Notes: generated by a model from the letters alone, not told the origin. Positions 7,322 to 14,437 are shown, numbered from the stretch's first letter. The stretch: 14,451 nucleotides of DNA from Flavobacteriaceae bacterium UBA3478 (GCA_002381155.1 DFQX01000024.1:48546-62996), one strand, 5' to 3'. Program-made: numbers and translations.

Positions 7322-8482
7322 TTATTGGTCTAACCAAGATTGATAGTATAAATCATCATTGATATTCAATGCCTCTTCTGTAATCATTAGTGGCTTAAAG
7401 GTGTCGACCATCACTGCTAGCTCGGCAGTTTCTTTTTCGCCAATGCTTTTCTCCATAGTTCCTGGGTGAGGACCATGTGGGATACCAGCGGGATGCAGCG
7501 TTATGTAGCCTTCTTTAATATTTCTTCTACTCATGAAATTACCATCTACATAGTACAGCACTTCATCAGAATCTATATTGCTATGATTGTAGGGTGCAGG
7601 AATTGCATTGGGATGATAATCAAATAAGCGAGGTACGAAAGAACAAATTGTAAATCCACTGTTTTCAAAAGTTTGGTGCACTGGTGGCGGTTGATGCACT
7701 CTACCAGTAATGGGCTCAAAATCGTGAATAGAGAATTTGTAAGGGTAATTATACCCGTCCCATCCTACCACACTAAATGGGTGCGCAGCGTATATATACT
7801 CATGGATTTGGTCTTGTTTCTTTACTTTGATAATAAAATCTCCTTTTTGATTATATGTTTCTAATTCCTCTGGTCCATGTAAATCCCTTTCGCAAAAGGG
7901 CGAGCTTTCTAAATGCTGCCCAAACCAGTTTCTATATCTTTTGGGGGTATAAATAGGGTTGCGTGCTTCTACAATAAAAAACCTATTGTCTTCGCTATCA
8001 AAATCAATCTGGTAAATGATGCCTCGCGGTATTAAAAGATAGTCTCCATATTTGAAGGAAATATTTCCCATGTGTGTTCTTAAGGTGCCAGATCCTTTGT
8101 GAACAAAGATTAGTTCATCGGAATCGACGTTTTTATAGAAATATTTCCGTAGAGATTCTTTTGGTGCCGCCAAAACAATACTACAGTCACTGTTGGTTAA
8201 TATAGTTTTCCTGCTTTTTAAATAATCAGAATTAGGGGGAATAAGAAAGCCTTTAAGTGCCAGAGACTTCATATTCTTTTCTAATGCGATTTTTGGTCCT
8301 ACATCATACGATTTTATGATTTCTTTTACCTGTGTAGGTCTATGACTGTGGTAAAGAAGGGATGACATGCCGTCAAAACCTATGGTCCCGAATAATTCTT
8401 CATAATAAAATCCTCCTTCGTGATTTCTGAAAACGGTGTGTCTCTTCTTAGGAATATCTCCTAGTTTATGATAATATGGCAT
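7322..8482 (-). CDS. hmgA: Homogentisate 1,2-dioxygenase, first gene of the tyrosine operon
   Basis: This cupin-type non-haem iron dioxygenase opens the homogentisate ring to maleylacetoacetate. At 386 residues it is shorter than the proteobacterial and human enzymes (about 430-445). The N-terminal beta-sandwich includes FVHKGSGTLRTHMGNISFKYGDYLLIPRG (127-154, shown here only as landmarks F127 and G154). The C-terminal part carries the iron site: H300 in PYNHSN, E307 in SDEVLYY and H336 in LHPAGIPHGPHPG. The human ligands are H335, E341 and H371, so the first two are one residue further apart here. It is the promoter-proximal gene of the operon, divergent from the Lrp-type regulator. The first ATG gives an N-terminus (MPYYHKLGDIPKKRHTVFR) typical of the family. 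Confidence 0.94.
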   Translation of the reverse strand: MPYYHKLGDIPKKRHTVFRNHEGGFYYEELFGTIGFDGMSSLLYHSHRPTQVKEIIKSYDVGPKIALEKNMKSLALKGFLIPPNSDYLKSRKTILTNSDCSIVLAAPKESLRKYFYKNVDSDELIFVHKGSGTLRTHMGNISFKYGDYLLIPRGIIYQIDFDSEDNRFFIVEARNPIYTPKRYRNWFGQHLESSPFCERDLHGPEELETYNQKGDFIIKVKKQDQIHEYIYAAHPFSVVGWDGYNYPYKFSIHDFEPITGRVHQPPPVHQTFENSGFTICSFVPRLFDYHPNAIPAPYNHSNIDSDEVLYYVDGNFMSRRNIKEGYITLHPAGIPHGPHPGTMEKSIGEKETAELAVMVDTFKPLMITEEALNINDDLYYQSWLDQ

Positions 8483-8522
8483 AGTTGTTAGTTTGGATTT
8501 TAAGCATTTTGCATCATCAAAG

Positions 8523-8546
8523 TGTTTTTAAATTAATTTAAAAACA
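8523..8546. promoter_or_regulatory. 24-bp perfect palindrome upstream of hmgA
   Basis: The half-site TGTTTTTAAATT (8523-8534) is followed immediately by its exact reverse complement (8535-8546), with no spacer or mismatch. It ends 41 bp before the hmgA start codon, a suitable place for an operator of the tyrosine operon. As DNA it is a symmetric dimer-binding site candidate; as RNA it has no loop, so it would make a poor terminator. AT-rich composition raises the chance of accidental palindromes, but 24 perfect bases is long. Confidence 0.5.
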
Positions 8547-8616
8547 ACCAGTAAATATAATTACACTAAATTTTTTTGCGCGTATAGAATTTATTTAGGA
8601 TATATGAGTATATTTT

Positions 8617-8631
8617 CAGAATATTATTCTA
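8617..8631. promoter_or_regulatory. Lrp-consensus operator candidate
   Basis: CAGAATATTATTCTA fits the E. coli Lrp consensus YAGHAWATTWTDCTR at all 15 positions, and its core AGAATA-T-TATTCT is a perfect inverted repeat. It ends 25 bp before the start codon of the adjacent Lrp/AsnC-family gene and directly follows a promoter-like TATATTTT. A weaker relative, TAGAATTTATTTAGG (8585-8599, 11 of 15), starts 32 bp to the left, about three helical turns. Placement suggests autoregulation and possibly control of the divergent operon. That this distant family member shares E. coli Lrp specificity is inference. Confidence 0.55.
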
Positions 8632-8656
8632 AAATATTTTTAAAACCAAAATTATT

Positions 8657-9139
8657 ATGAGTCAAAAATTGGATTTAATTGACTTTAAAATACTAGATCT
8701 TTTACAAGAAGATGGTAGAGTAACTATAAAGAAAATATCAGAGTTACTCGACCTCTCAACAACACCTGTTTTTGAAAGAATCAAAAAATTAGAAAGAGAA
8801 GGATACATTAAAAAATATATAGCCCTTTTAAATCATCGTAAATTAGATTTAAAGCAAGTGGTCTTTATTCAACTTACTCTCAAGGAGCATTCTAGAAGCT
8901 TTATTGAAAAGTTTGCTAATGAAGTAAAAATGTTTCCAGAGGTGGTTGAATGTTATAGAATTACGGGGAATTTCGATTTTTTAATCAAAGTGCTTGTTGC
9001 CGATATTGAATCTTATGAGAATTTTATTTTGACTAAACTCTCATTACTTTCAAATTTAGGTAATGTGCAAAGCCATATTGCATTATCAGAAATTAAAAGC
9101 ACATCAAAAATTAATTTGAATAGAGTTAAGAGTATTTAG
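8657..9139 (+). CDS. Lrp/AsnC-family transcriptional regulator, likely regulator of the Phe/Tyr operon
   Basis: This 160-residue protein has the standard Lrp/AsnC architecture and length. An N-terminal winged helix-turn-helix covers about residues 4-60 (LDLIDFKILDLLQEDGR, then ISELLDLSTTPVFERIKKLE as the recognition region, then REGYIKKY). The C-terminal RAM/ligand-binding domain runs from about 65 to 150 (VVFIQLTLKEH, VVECYRITGNFDFLIKVLV). The second block contains the effector-binding region in relatives, so an aromatic amino acid is a reasonable guess for the ligand. The gene is divergent from the catabolic operon and separated from it by 174 bp. Genes of this family often regulate the adjacent divergent amino acid catabolic genes and themselves. 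It is followed by a strong terminator, so it is probably monocistronic. Confidence 0.93.
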   Translation: MSQKLDLIDFKILDLLQEDGRVTIKKISELLDLSTTPVFERIKKLEREGYIKKYIALLNHRKLDLKQVVFIQLTLKEHSRSFIEKFANEVKMFPEVVECYRITGNFDFLIKVLVADIESYENFILTKLSLLSNLGNVQSHIALSEIKSTSKINLNRVKSI

Positions 9140-9166
9140 AAACAGCCCAGGGAAACATAAGAAATA

Positions 9167-9195
9167 AAAAAGCCCATCGGAAACGATGGGCTTTT
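9167..9195. terminator. Strong Rho-independent terminator after the Lrp-type regulator
   Basis: GCCCATCG (9172-9179) pairs perfectly with CGATGGGC (9184-9191) around a GAAA tetraloop. An A-tract to the left and TTTT (9192-9195) to the right extend the stem. It lies 28 bp after the regulator stop codon. The T-tract merges into repeat copy 2, which starts at 9194. Confidence 0.92.
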
Positions 9196-9220
9196 GCTCC
9201 CCCTATTAATCAAAGTTGCA
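9194..9220 (+). repeat. Terminator-linked 27-nt repeat, copy 2
   Basis: This copy reads TTGCTCCCC, C, TATTA, A, TCAAAGTTGCA and matches copy 1 at 25 of 27 positions in the same orientation. It begins inside the T-tract of the preceding hairpin. AAAACAACTTT follows; within it CAACTTT is the reverse complement of the AAAGTTG just before it, so a small extra hairpin (9212-9230) is possible. Confidence 0.7.
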
Positions 9221-9337
9221 AAACAACTTTATCGTACAGTGGACTAATTATTAGTAAACTGTTCTAATGCAATCAAAGAAAAAGGTTGTGATACAGACTG
9301 AAAGTCAAGTAAATTCACTTACAGATAATCTCAGTAG

Positions 9338-9481
9338 CTTCGAGCAATCGATAGGGAAAATGAAATAACCGAAGAAGAAGCCAAAGCAATGTTTGCCGTA
9401 TCAAAAGGGCCTACATCGCAGCTTTTTACATTTCCCGAAATCGATATCACCGCCTTGAGATGCACCCATAAAAGCAGGCCA
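9338..9481 (+). pseudogene. Possible coding remnant without start codon, family not recognised
   Basis: The plus-strand frame from 9338 to a TGA at 9482 is open for 48 codons and follows an in-frame TAG at 9335. It reads like ordinary protein for about 38 residues: LRAIDRENEITEEE, then AKAMFAVSKGPTSQLFTF, then PEIDITAL. There is no suitable start at its beginning (the first ATG is at 9389, far inside). The composition, with acidic helix-like residues followed by a mixed segment, is more protein-like than its surroundings, suggesting the C-terminal scrap of a lost gene. I cannot name the family, and an accidental open frame of this length is possible. Confidence 0.25.
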
Positions 9482-9566
9482 TGATCATGTCTTTCATTCT
9501 TTGCGCAGTACCCCGTAATCATCTATATCCTTTTAGGTCAGTTATAGAAGGATGGCAAGGAATGCC

Positions 9567-10982
9567 TCATCGTGTCCCCATAGGTATGGGTGATTGATAA
9601 GATTTAAAAGGGTAGTGGTCCGGAAGCACTAGCGTCCCCGTTGTAAAAACCAAAGAAGACTCTGATCTACTTTTAAAAGTCACTTCAATCAAAGAGGCAG
9701 TATATCCCTCTGCACTTTCTGGCGCTTTAATGGTATATATTCCCTCATCATTTTTCGTCAAAATGGTCTTCCACCAATTTTGTCCGACCTCCCAAATTCT
9801 AAAATCTCTAGCATTTGGATTTGTAATAGACCACAAGGCAATTTCATAGTCTGATTGTGCGTCTTCTATTAGGACTTCAAAACGATCGGAATCAACACTC
9901 CACTTCCATTGCGGAAGCGCATCATCATGGGCTAAGGCGTCGAAAAAAGAGAAAACATTTGAGGTATTGTAAGAGCCTGCAAGCCCGTGATTGCCATTGG
10001 GCACGTATTGCAATTGCTTGTAACCTGGTAATTCGTCATAATAGAACTTCCATGAATCAGTAACAAAAAATTCATCTATCGTTCCATTTATAATCAATTT
10101 AGGTATCTCGAGACGCTCTTTAAACTTAAAAGGCTCCACATATTCAAGTAGCCTATCAAATTCCTTTGAACCTATCCATTCCATGATTCCATAATTGACA
10201 TAATCCTGAACTGCAGGTGACCAATCTCCATAAACCCGGTAATGATGTTCAAATGAAGCCTCGAGATTCAGCAGATCAATAACTAGTGGGGCCATCCCCA
10301 TAACCCGATTTTCAACTGCTGCTGTGGTCCAAGTCGTCCATCCTCTTTTCGAAGCACCCGAAATAAAGAACTCTTGCACTGGCAAACTGCCCTTTGATGT
10401 TACCTCTTGAACAACATCCATAGCCCTTGAAACCGCTCTTGTCATAGGAAATCGGGCTAACCACGCGGCCTGATCATCCGTTGCACCACGGGTTAAGAAC
10501 TGTTTCCATCCGTAGGCGATTAAATCATCCTCATAACGGTCAATTGTATCGTTCCAACCAAAATGAACAGGTTGAAAAGGGATGTTACTAACGTGTGCAA
10601 TTACAGCGCCCGTTGAAATAGCTTTTTCTACATTAAGTGTATCTAGCTGCCAAACCGCATCCGCTGTACTGCCGCCACCAATAAAAAGCAATGCCTTATC
10701 GGTATCCAATACTTTCGGAATAGCAATGTCTACCCAATGCCACCATTCAGAAGGGGTAGTTTGTTCTTCATCCATCCATTCTCCTGAAATCATTTTAGCC
10801 CTGTAAACTTTAGCTTCCATGTATTCGAGAGAATCAACTATAGAAAAGCTAAAGCCCGTATTGTTTTTGACATAGGCTTGTAATTGCTCAATGGGCTGCA
10901 GCGCGGTAGGTTGTTCTGCAGGAGTACTGCAAGAATAGATACCGATTAATAAAAGTGTTAGGGACTGGTATGATTTCTTCAT
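9567..10982 (-). CDS. PhoPQ-activated pathogenicity-related (PqaA-type) alpha/beta-hydrolase lipoprotein
   Basis: The 471-residue protein belongs to the PhoPQ-activated pathogenicity-related family, an alpha/beta-hydrolase group of poorly known substrate. Residues 1-17 plus C18 form a lipoprotein signal (LLLIGIYSC), so it should be anchored on the outside of a membrane. Family landmarks are present: WWHWVDIAIP (80-89), ARFPMTRAVSRAMDVVQE (176-193), the nucleophile motif SGASKRGWTTW with S211, NGTIDEFFVTDS with acid candidate D303, and YVPNGNHGL with H332. Thus the Ser-Asp-His triad appears complete. A beta-rich C-terminal part (about 365-460) follows; the last dozen residues beyond HYPF look like an unconserved tail. 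It is divergent from the GH20 gene with a 57-bp gap, suggesting shared control and perhaps a role in chitin or glycan processing. The name reflects homology only and does not imply virulence. Confidence 0.88.
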   Translation of the reverse strand: MKKSYQSLTLLLIGIYSCSTPAEQPTALQPIEQLQAYVKNNTGFSFSIVDSLEYMEAKVYRAKMISGEWMDEEQTTPSEWWHWVDIAIPKVLDTDKALLFIGGGSTADAVWQLDTLNVEKAISTGAVIAHVSNIPFQPVHFGWNDTIDRYEDDLIAYGWKQFLTRGATDDQAAWLARFPMTRAVSRAMDVVQEVTSKGSLPVQEFFISGASKRGWTTWTTAAVENRVMGMAPLVIDLLNLEASFEHHYRVYGDWSPAVQDYVNYGIMEWIGSKEFDRLLEYVEPFKFKERLEIPKLIINGTIDEFFVTDSWKFYYDELPGYKQLQYVPNGNHGLAGSYNTSNVFSFFDALAHDDALPQWKWSVDSDRFEVLIEDAQSDYEIALWSITNPNARDFRIWEVGQNWWKTILTKNDEGIYTIKAPESAEGYTASLIEVTFKSRSESSLVFTTGTLVLPDHYPFKSYQSPIPMGTR

Positions 10983-11039
10983 CTATGAGCTGATTTTAGC
11001 GTAAATTACTTATTTTAAAAGACTTACAAATATATTGCA

Positions 11040-13559
11040 ATGACATTTGTTCGGTATTCTATCCTCTTCATCATCCTTTTGTTTTGTTCGTGCAATCGAG
11101 CCTCAAAAGGTAAGGTAGAACTGAGTTACGTTATTCAATCCATCGATGCTGTTCAAGACAGAATGAATGTAAAATTCGAGTTGATTAATCACTCCTCTAA
11201 ATCTTTCGAAGACGGTTACTGGGAGCTTCATTGGAACCAGATGAAAGGTAGAGTTATAGCTTCGAGTTTGCCTAAGGGCATTCAATACACACATATAAAT
11301 GGAGACAATTACATGAAATTGCAGTTTGATAGTCGCTGGGTCTTAAGACCTAAAGATACTTTAGTCTTTGAATTGCAACAGCAAGGAGTTATGGATCGGT
11401 TGGCCATGGGGCCCGTTGGTGCTTTTATTGCTGAAAATGACTTAACGCAGGATGTTGAAACCACCATCCTTTGGCAAAAAGCAAGGGGATTATCTGAATT
11501 AGAGATCCCAACTGCTGAGAGTCGTTTCGATCGCTTAGAAGGACTCTTTCTTCTGCCTAAGGATTCTATTCTTCACCTCGTTCCACAACCTCTTATTTTC
11601 TCAATTACTGAAAATAAGCGAGATGCAGATACCCAATGGTCCATTGATCTTGATCTCAACTTAGACTCTTATAGCCCTCAACTGATTTCGCTAATGAACG
11701 ATCTGTTTCACCAAGAACTGGATTTTAAAACGAATGGAAAAGCTAATTTTTACATTCGTCACAATCCATCCCTGGGTAAAGAGGCCTATCACCTTGAAAT
11801 TGCCCAAGCGCATATCACCCTTGAGAGTGCCTCCTACCCAGGAATGGTCTATGGGCTTCAATCGCTGCATCAATTGATTGACAGCGCACATCTTGAAGGG
11901 TCACTCTGGCCAATTGCTCAGATCGAAGATGCGCCTCGCTTCGGTTATAGAGGTTTTTTGCTCGATATCGCCAGAAATTTCTATGGGTTACCAAAGCTAA
12001 AGCAGATCGTCGACCTGATGAGTCGGTTTAAGTTGAATCACTTAGACCTGAGATTGACAGATGACGAAGGATGGCGGTTAGAGATAGAAGGGCTACCTGA
12101 GTTGACTTCAGTTGCTTCAAATAGAGGGTATACCACCAATGAGCGAGATCGACTTATTCCGATGTATGGATCCGGAGCCACAGGTACGCCTCAGAGCAAT
12201 GGCTACCTTACCACGTTGGAATTCGAAGAACTTCTATCCTATGCACAAGTGAGAAATGTTCAAATCATCCCGCAGATCAGTTTTCCTTCGCATGCACGGG
12301 CGGCAGTAAAAGCGATGGAGAGCCGCTATTATCACTACATGCAATTAAACGAGCCAGTAAAGGCAAAAGAGTTTCTTCTCACCGATTTCCACGACAAGAG
12401 CAGCTACAGATCCGCTCAAAATTATAACGACAACATCGCGTGTATTTGCCTGGAAAGCGCCTACGCGTTTTATGAAAAAGTAGTTTCCTCAGTAGTGCAG
12501 AATTACAAAAATGCAGAGGTTCCGCTTTCTAAATTCAGTATTGGTGCAGATGAAGTTCCTTACGGTGCGTGGCAACAATCCCCAATTTGCGCTAAATATT
12601 TAAAAGAACATAAAATGAGCATTTCTTCCGTATCTGCACTGTATACGAGTAACCTCAAGCGATTGAAGAAACTATTTGATGAGCGAGGGATCACCATAGC
12701 CGGATGGGAAGATATTTTACTAGATCACTCTGAGAAAAGTCAAGGTGAAACTCAAATAGCCTCAGAAACACTAAATTTTGAGATAATCCCTTATGTTTGG
12801 AATACCAGTTGGGGAGAAGGCCGGGAAGATATGATTTACAAAATGGCAAATGCAGGATTCACCCCTATAATGAGTAACTCATCGGCCTTTTATTTTGATA
12901 TGACCGATGATAAAGACATCGAAAACTACGGACTGAACTGGTCAGGATATGTCGATTACTACGATGCCTGGGCGATTGATCCCCTAAATGTATTTTCAAA
13001 TTTGACATTGAATGAAAAACATGGGCTGACTTCATCTTACATTGCGGAACGTATTAAGCTTGATCCCGAAAAGCGGGCAAACTTTCTTGGCATACAAGGT
13101 CAGCTTTGGACTGAAACAGCGTTTAAGGAAGAAATACTCGATGAACTGCTAATGCCTAACCTCATGGTATTCTCAGAAAGAGCATGGGCTACGTCGCCTG
13201 AATGGCATCAGGTGACTGATGCAGTCGCGCAAAAAGAATTGAGCTTAAACGATTGGAATATCTTCAGTAATACGCTGGGTCAGCGATTGCTGCCGTTGAT
13301 AAGCCACTGGTATCCCACCCTCAACTATCACTTACCCAAACCAGGAACCAAAATCATAGAGGACAAATGGCAGGTGCGCTCGCATTTTCCCGGATTAGAA
13401 GTGCATTATAATCTTACTAATCAAGAACCAACCTTTACAGATCCAATCTATAAATCCGCGATTGACTCAACAAATGCACCTCAGATTCATCTGCGCTTAT
13501 TCGCCCCCAACGGTCGCGGAGGAAGATCAATTCATACAACATCTCGCTCGTCCAACTGA
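11040..13559 (+). CDS. GH20 beta-N-acetylhexosaminidase (chitobiase type), lipoprotein
   Basis: The enzyme is expected to remove terminal N-acetylglucosamine from chitobiose or chitooligosaccharides outside the cytoplasm. A lipoprotein-like signal (hydrophobic 4-16, then CSC with C18 as likely lipidation site) starts the 839 residues. Domains follow the chitobiase order: CHB_HEX N-terminal domain (about 27-145), GH20b alpha/beta domain (about 178-280), the TIM-barrel catalytic domain (about 300-735, from FGYRGFLLDIARNFY), and a small C-terminal beta domain (about 785-839, EVHYNLTNQEPTF onward). The catalytic Asp-Glu pair is D504-E505 in SIGADEVPYGAW. The family signature H-x-G-[GA]-D-E has serine (S500) in place of its histidine. 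Substrate-pocket tryptophans are likely in AGWEDIL (W557) and YVWNTSWG (W587). Length is normal for chitobiases. The SIS gene starts 3 bp after its stop, so the two are co-transcribed. Confidence 0.95.
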   Translation: MTFVRYSILFIILLFCSCNRASKGKVELSYVIQSIDAVQDRMNVKFELINHSSKSFEDGYWELHWNQMKGRVIASSLPKGIQYTHINGDNYMKLQFDSRWVLRPKDTLVFELQQQGVMDRLAMGPVGAFIAENDLTQDVETTILWQKARGLSELEIPTAESRFDRLEGLFLLPKDSILHLVPQPLIFSITENKRDADTQWSIDLDLNLDSYSPQLISLMNDLFHQELDFKTNGKANFYIRHNPSLGKEAYHLEIAQAHITLESASYPGMVYGLQSLHQLIDSAHLEGSLWPIAQIEDAPRFGYRGFLLDIARNFYGLPKLKQIVDLMSRFKLNHLDLRLTDDEGWRLEIEGLPELTSVASNRGYTTNERDRLIPMYGSGATGTPQSNGYLTTLEFEELLSYAQVRNVQIIPQISFPSHARAAVKAMESRYYHYMQLNEPVKAKEFLLTDFHDKSSYRSAQNYNDNIACICLESAYAFYEKVVSSVVQNYKNAEVPLSKFSIGADEVPYGAWQQSPICAKYLKEHKMSISSVSALYTSNLKRLKKLFDERGITIAGWEDILLDHSEKSQGETQIASETLNFEIIPYVWNTSWGEGREDMIYKMANAGFTPIMSNSSAFYFDMTDDKDIENYGLNWSGYVDYYDAWAIDPLNVFSNLTLNEKHGLTSSYIAERIKLDPEKRANFLGIQGQLWTETAFKEEILDELLMPNLMVFSERAWATSPEWHQVTDAVAQKELSLNDWNIFSNTLGQRLLPLISHWYPTLNYHLPKPGTKIIEDKWQVRSHFPGLEVHYNLTNQEPTFTDPIYKSAIDSTNAPQIHLRLFAPNGRGGRSIHTTSRSSN

Positions 13560-13562
13560 ACC

Positions 13563-14282
13563 ATGCCTTACCCTTATCACACCGCATTAAATCATCTTCT
13601 CGACACTATTGTCCAATCAAATGAAAAGGCCATAGAAAAGGCCATTGATTGGTTTGCCGAAACCTTAATCACGGATCACTTGATTCATACGTTTGGCACA
13701 GGCCATTCTCATATGATTGGCTTGGAGCTCTTTGTTAGAGCTGGCGGACTTGCTAATGTAAACGCCATGCTGGATTCTACCGTAATGACCTCAGAAGGGG
13801 CTCGAAGATCAGCTGAGATAGAGCGGATCAGTGGATTTTCAAAAGTGATATGGGATCAGCATCAGATAGCGAAAGCTGACCTATTTGTAATAATCTCCAA
13901 TTCAGGACGCAATGCCATGCCCATAGAAATGGCACAATTAGCTAAAGAAAATGGAAATAAAGTTATCGCGATTACCTCTCTCGCTCAATCTAAAATCTAT
14001 CCGTCCAGAATTGCTCATCAACCAAAGTTATATGAGATTGCTGATCTCGTTTTAGATAACAATGTGCCAACTGGTGACGGATTATTAAAAATAGGAGGAG
14101 ACCTGACTGGCGCTGCTTCTACGATTGCGGGCTGTTTTCTGGTCAACCTTATTGCCACAGAGGCAATGAAAAAAGCCCATTCACAAGGCATTAAACTGCC
14201 AATATTTTACAGTCAGAATGTAGACGGATTCAATAATGAAATACTTTATGAACGCTTCAGTGGGCGAATCAAACACCTATAA
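13563..14282 (+). CDS. SIS-domain sugar-phosphate binding protein (UPF0309/COG4821 type)
   Basis: This 239-residue cytoplasmic protein is a single SIS (sugar isomerase) domain of the SIS_2 type. FGTGHSHMIGLELFVRAGGLA (start F44; phosphosugar-binding loop around 45-50) and IISNSGRNAMPIEMA (SNSGRN at 112-117) are the hallmarks of the UPF0309-like branch. The fold binds phosphorylated sugars and acts as isomerase, lyase or regulator. The gene begins 3 bp after the GH20 stop, so it is probably the second gene of that operon, which points to a phosphorylated amino sugar such as a GlcNAc derivative as ligand. It lacks the DNA-binding domain of RpiR-type regulators, so an enzymatic or accessory role is more likely. 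No kinase, transporter or NagA/NagB-like gene is in the window. The specific reaction is unknown. Confidence 0.9.
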   Translation: MPYPYHTALNHLLDTIVQSNEKAIEKAIDWFAETLITDHLIHTFGTGHSHMIGLELFVRAGGLANVNAMLDSTVMTSEGARRSAEIERISGFSKVIWDQHQIAKADLFVIISNSGRNAMPIEMAQLAKENGNKVIAITSLAQSKIYPSRIAHQPKLYEIADLVLDNNVPTGDGLLKIGGDLTGAASTIAGCFLVNLIATEAMKKAHSQGIKLPIFYSQNVDGFNNEILYERFSGRIKHL

Positions 14283-14333
14283 AGAGTTACGAGGATAAGC
14301 TGCAGCTTTTCCAATTTGATCAATTTTCAAAAT

Positions 14334-14356
14334 AAAAAAGCCCTAACCGGTTTTTT
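14334..14356. terminator. Weak terminator-like hairpin after the SIS gene
   Basis: AAAAAA (14334-14339) and CC (14341-14342) can pair with GG (14349-14350) and TTTTTT (14351-14356), with a bulged G at 14340 and a 6-nt loop. The GC part is only two base pairs, so termination by this hairpin alone would be inefficient. It may be a decayed relative of the stronger hairpin that follows. Confidence 0.4.
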
Positions 14357-14403
14357 GAAAACGTAAGTTGTTGATTTATAAACAGATGAAAGGACTAAAA
14401 ATA

Positions 14404-14432
14404 AAAAAAGAGATCAAAATTGACCTCTTTTT
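14404..14432. terminator. Rho-independent terminator of the GH20-SIS operon
   Basis: AAAAAGAG (about 14405-14412) pairs with CTCTTTTT (14425-14432), and TCAA (14414-14417) pairs with TTGA (14420-14423) across one A/C mismatch and a 2-nt formal loop that would open wider in practice. The T-tract is followed at once by ATAAG and repeat copy 3. It is about 120 bp past the SIS stop codon. Confidence 0.7.
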
Positions 14433-14437
14433 ATAAG

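Larger units (their letters stand above)
8483..8656. promoter_or_regulatory. Divergent control region between hmgA and the Lrp-type regulator
   Basis: This 174-bp, very AT-rich region must contain the promoters of both the five-gene operon (minus) and the regulator gene (plus). It holds a 24-bp perfect palindrome nearer hmgA and an Lrp-consensus site nearer the regulator, listed separately. A weak plus-strand promoter-like element, TATATTTT (8609-8616; Bacteroidota -7 consensus TAnnTTTG), lies directly left of the Lrp-type site. No matching TTG element is found at the expected distance, so exact start points are not called. Confidence 0.7.
9140..9566. other. Non-genic stretch between the regulator and the PqaA-like gene
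   Basis: This 427-bp gap separates two convergent genes. Its left end carries the strong hairpin terminator (9167-9195) and repeat copy 2 (9194-9220). From 9338 to 9481 there is an open plus-strand frame that may be a gene remnant. I see nothing recognisable in 9221-9337 or 9485-9566, and no hairpin that would clearly end the minus-strand gene stopping at 9567. Confidence 0.65.

Noticed and set aside
9331..9522. Minus-strand open frame of 63 codons between the regulator and the PqaA-like gene.
   Set aside because: No recognisable motif, odd composition and no neighbour or spacing support; it lies opposite the plus-strand remnant, which is more protein-like.
9481..9597. Plus-strand 38-codon ORF starting with ATG and running into the antisense end of the PqaA-like gene.
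   Set aside because: Overlaps a well supported gene end and has no family resemblance; best explained as chance.
10582..10806. Plus-strand 74-codon ORF inside the PqaA-like gene.
   Set aside because: Antisense shadow of a strongly supported coding sequence. The same applies to the other internal frames within the sulfatase, hppD, fahA and GH20 genes.
11027..11034. Minus-strand TATATTTG, a match to the Bacteroidota -7 consensus TAnnTTTG, about 45 bp before the PqaA-like start codon.
   Set aside because: No TTG at the expected -33 distance; such matches are common in AT-rich DNA. It is plausible as the promoter but not supported enough to list.
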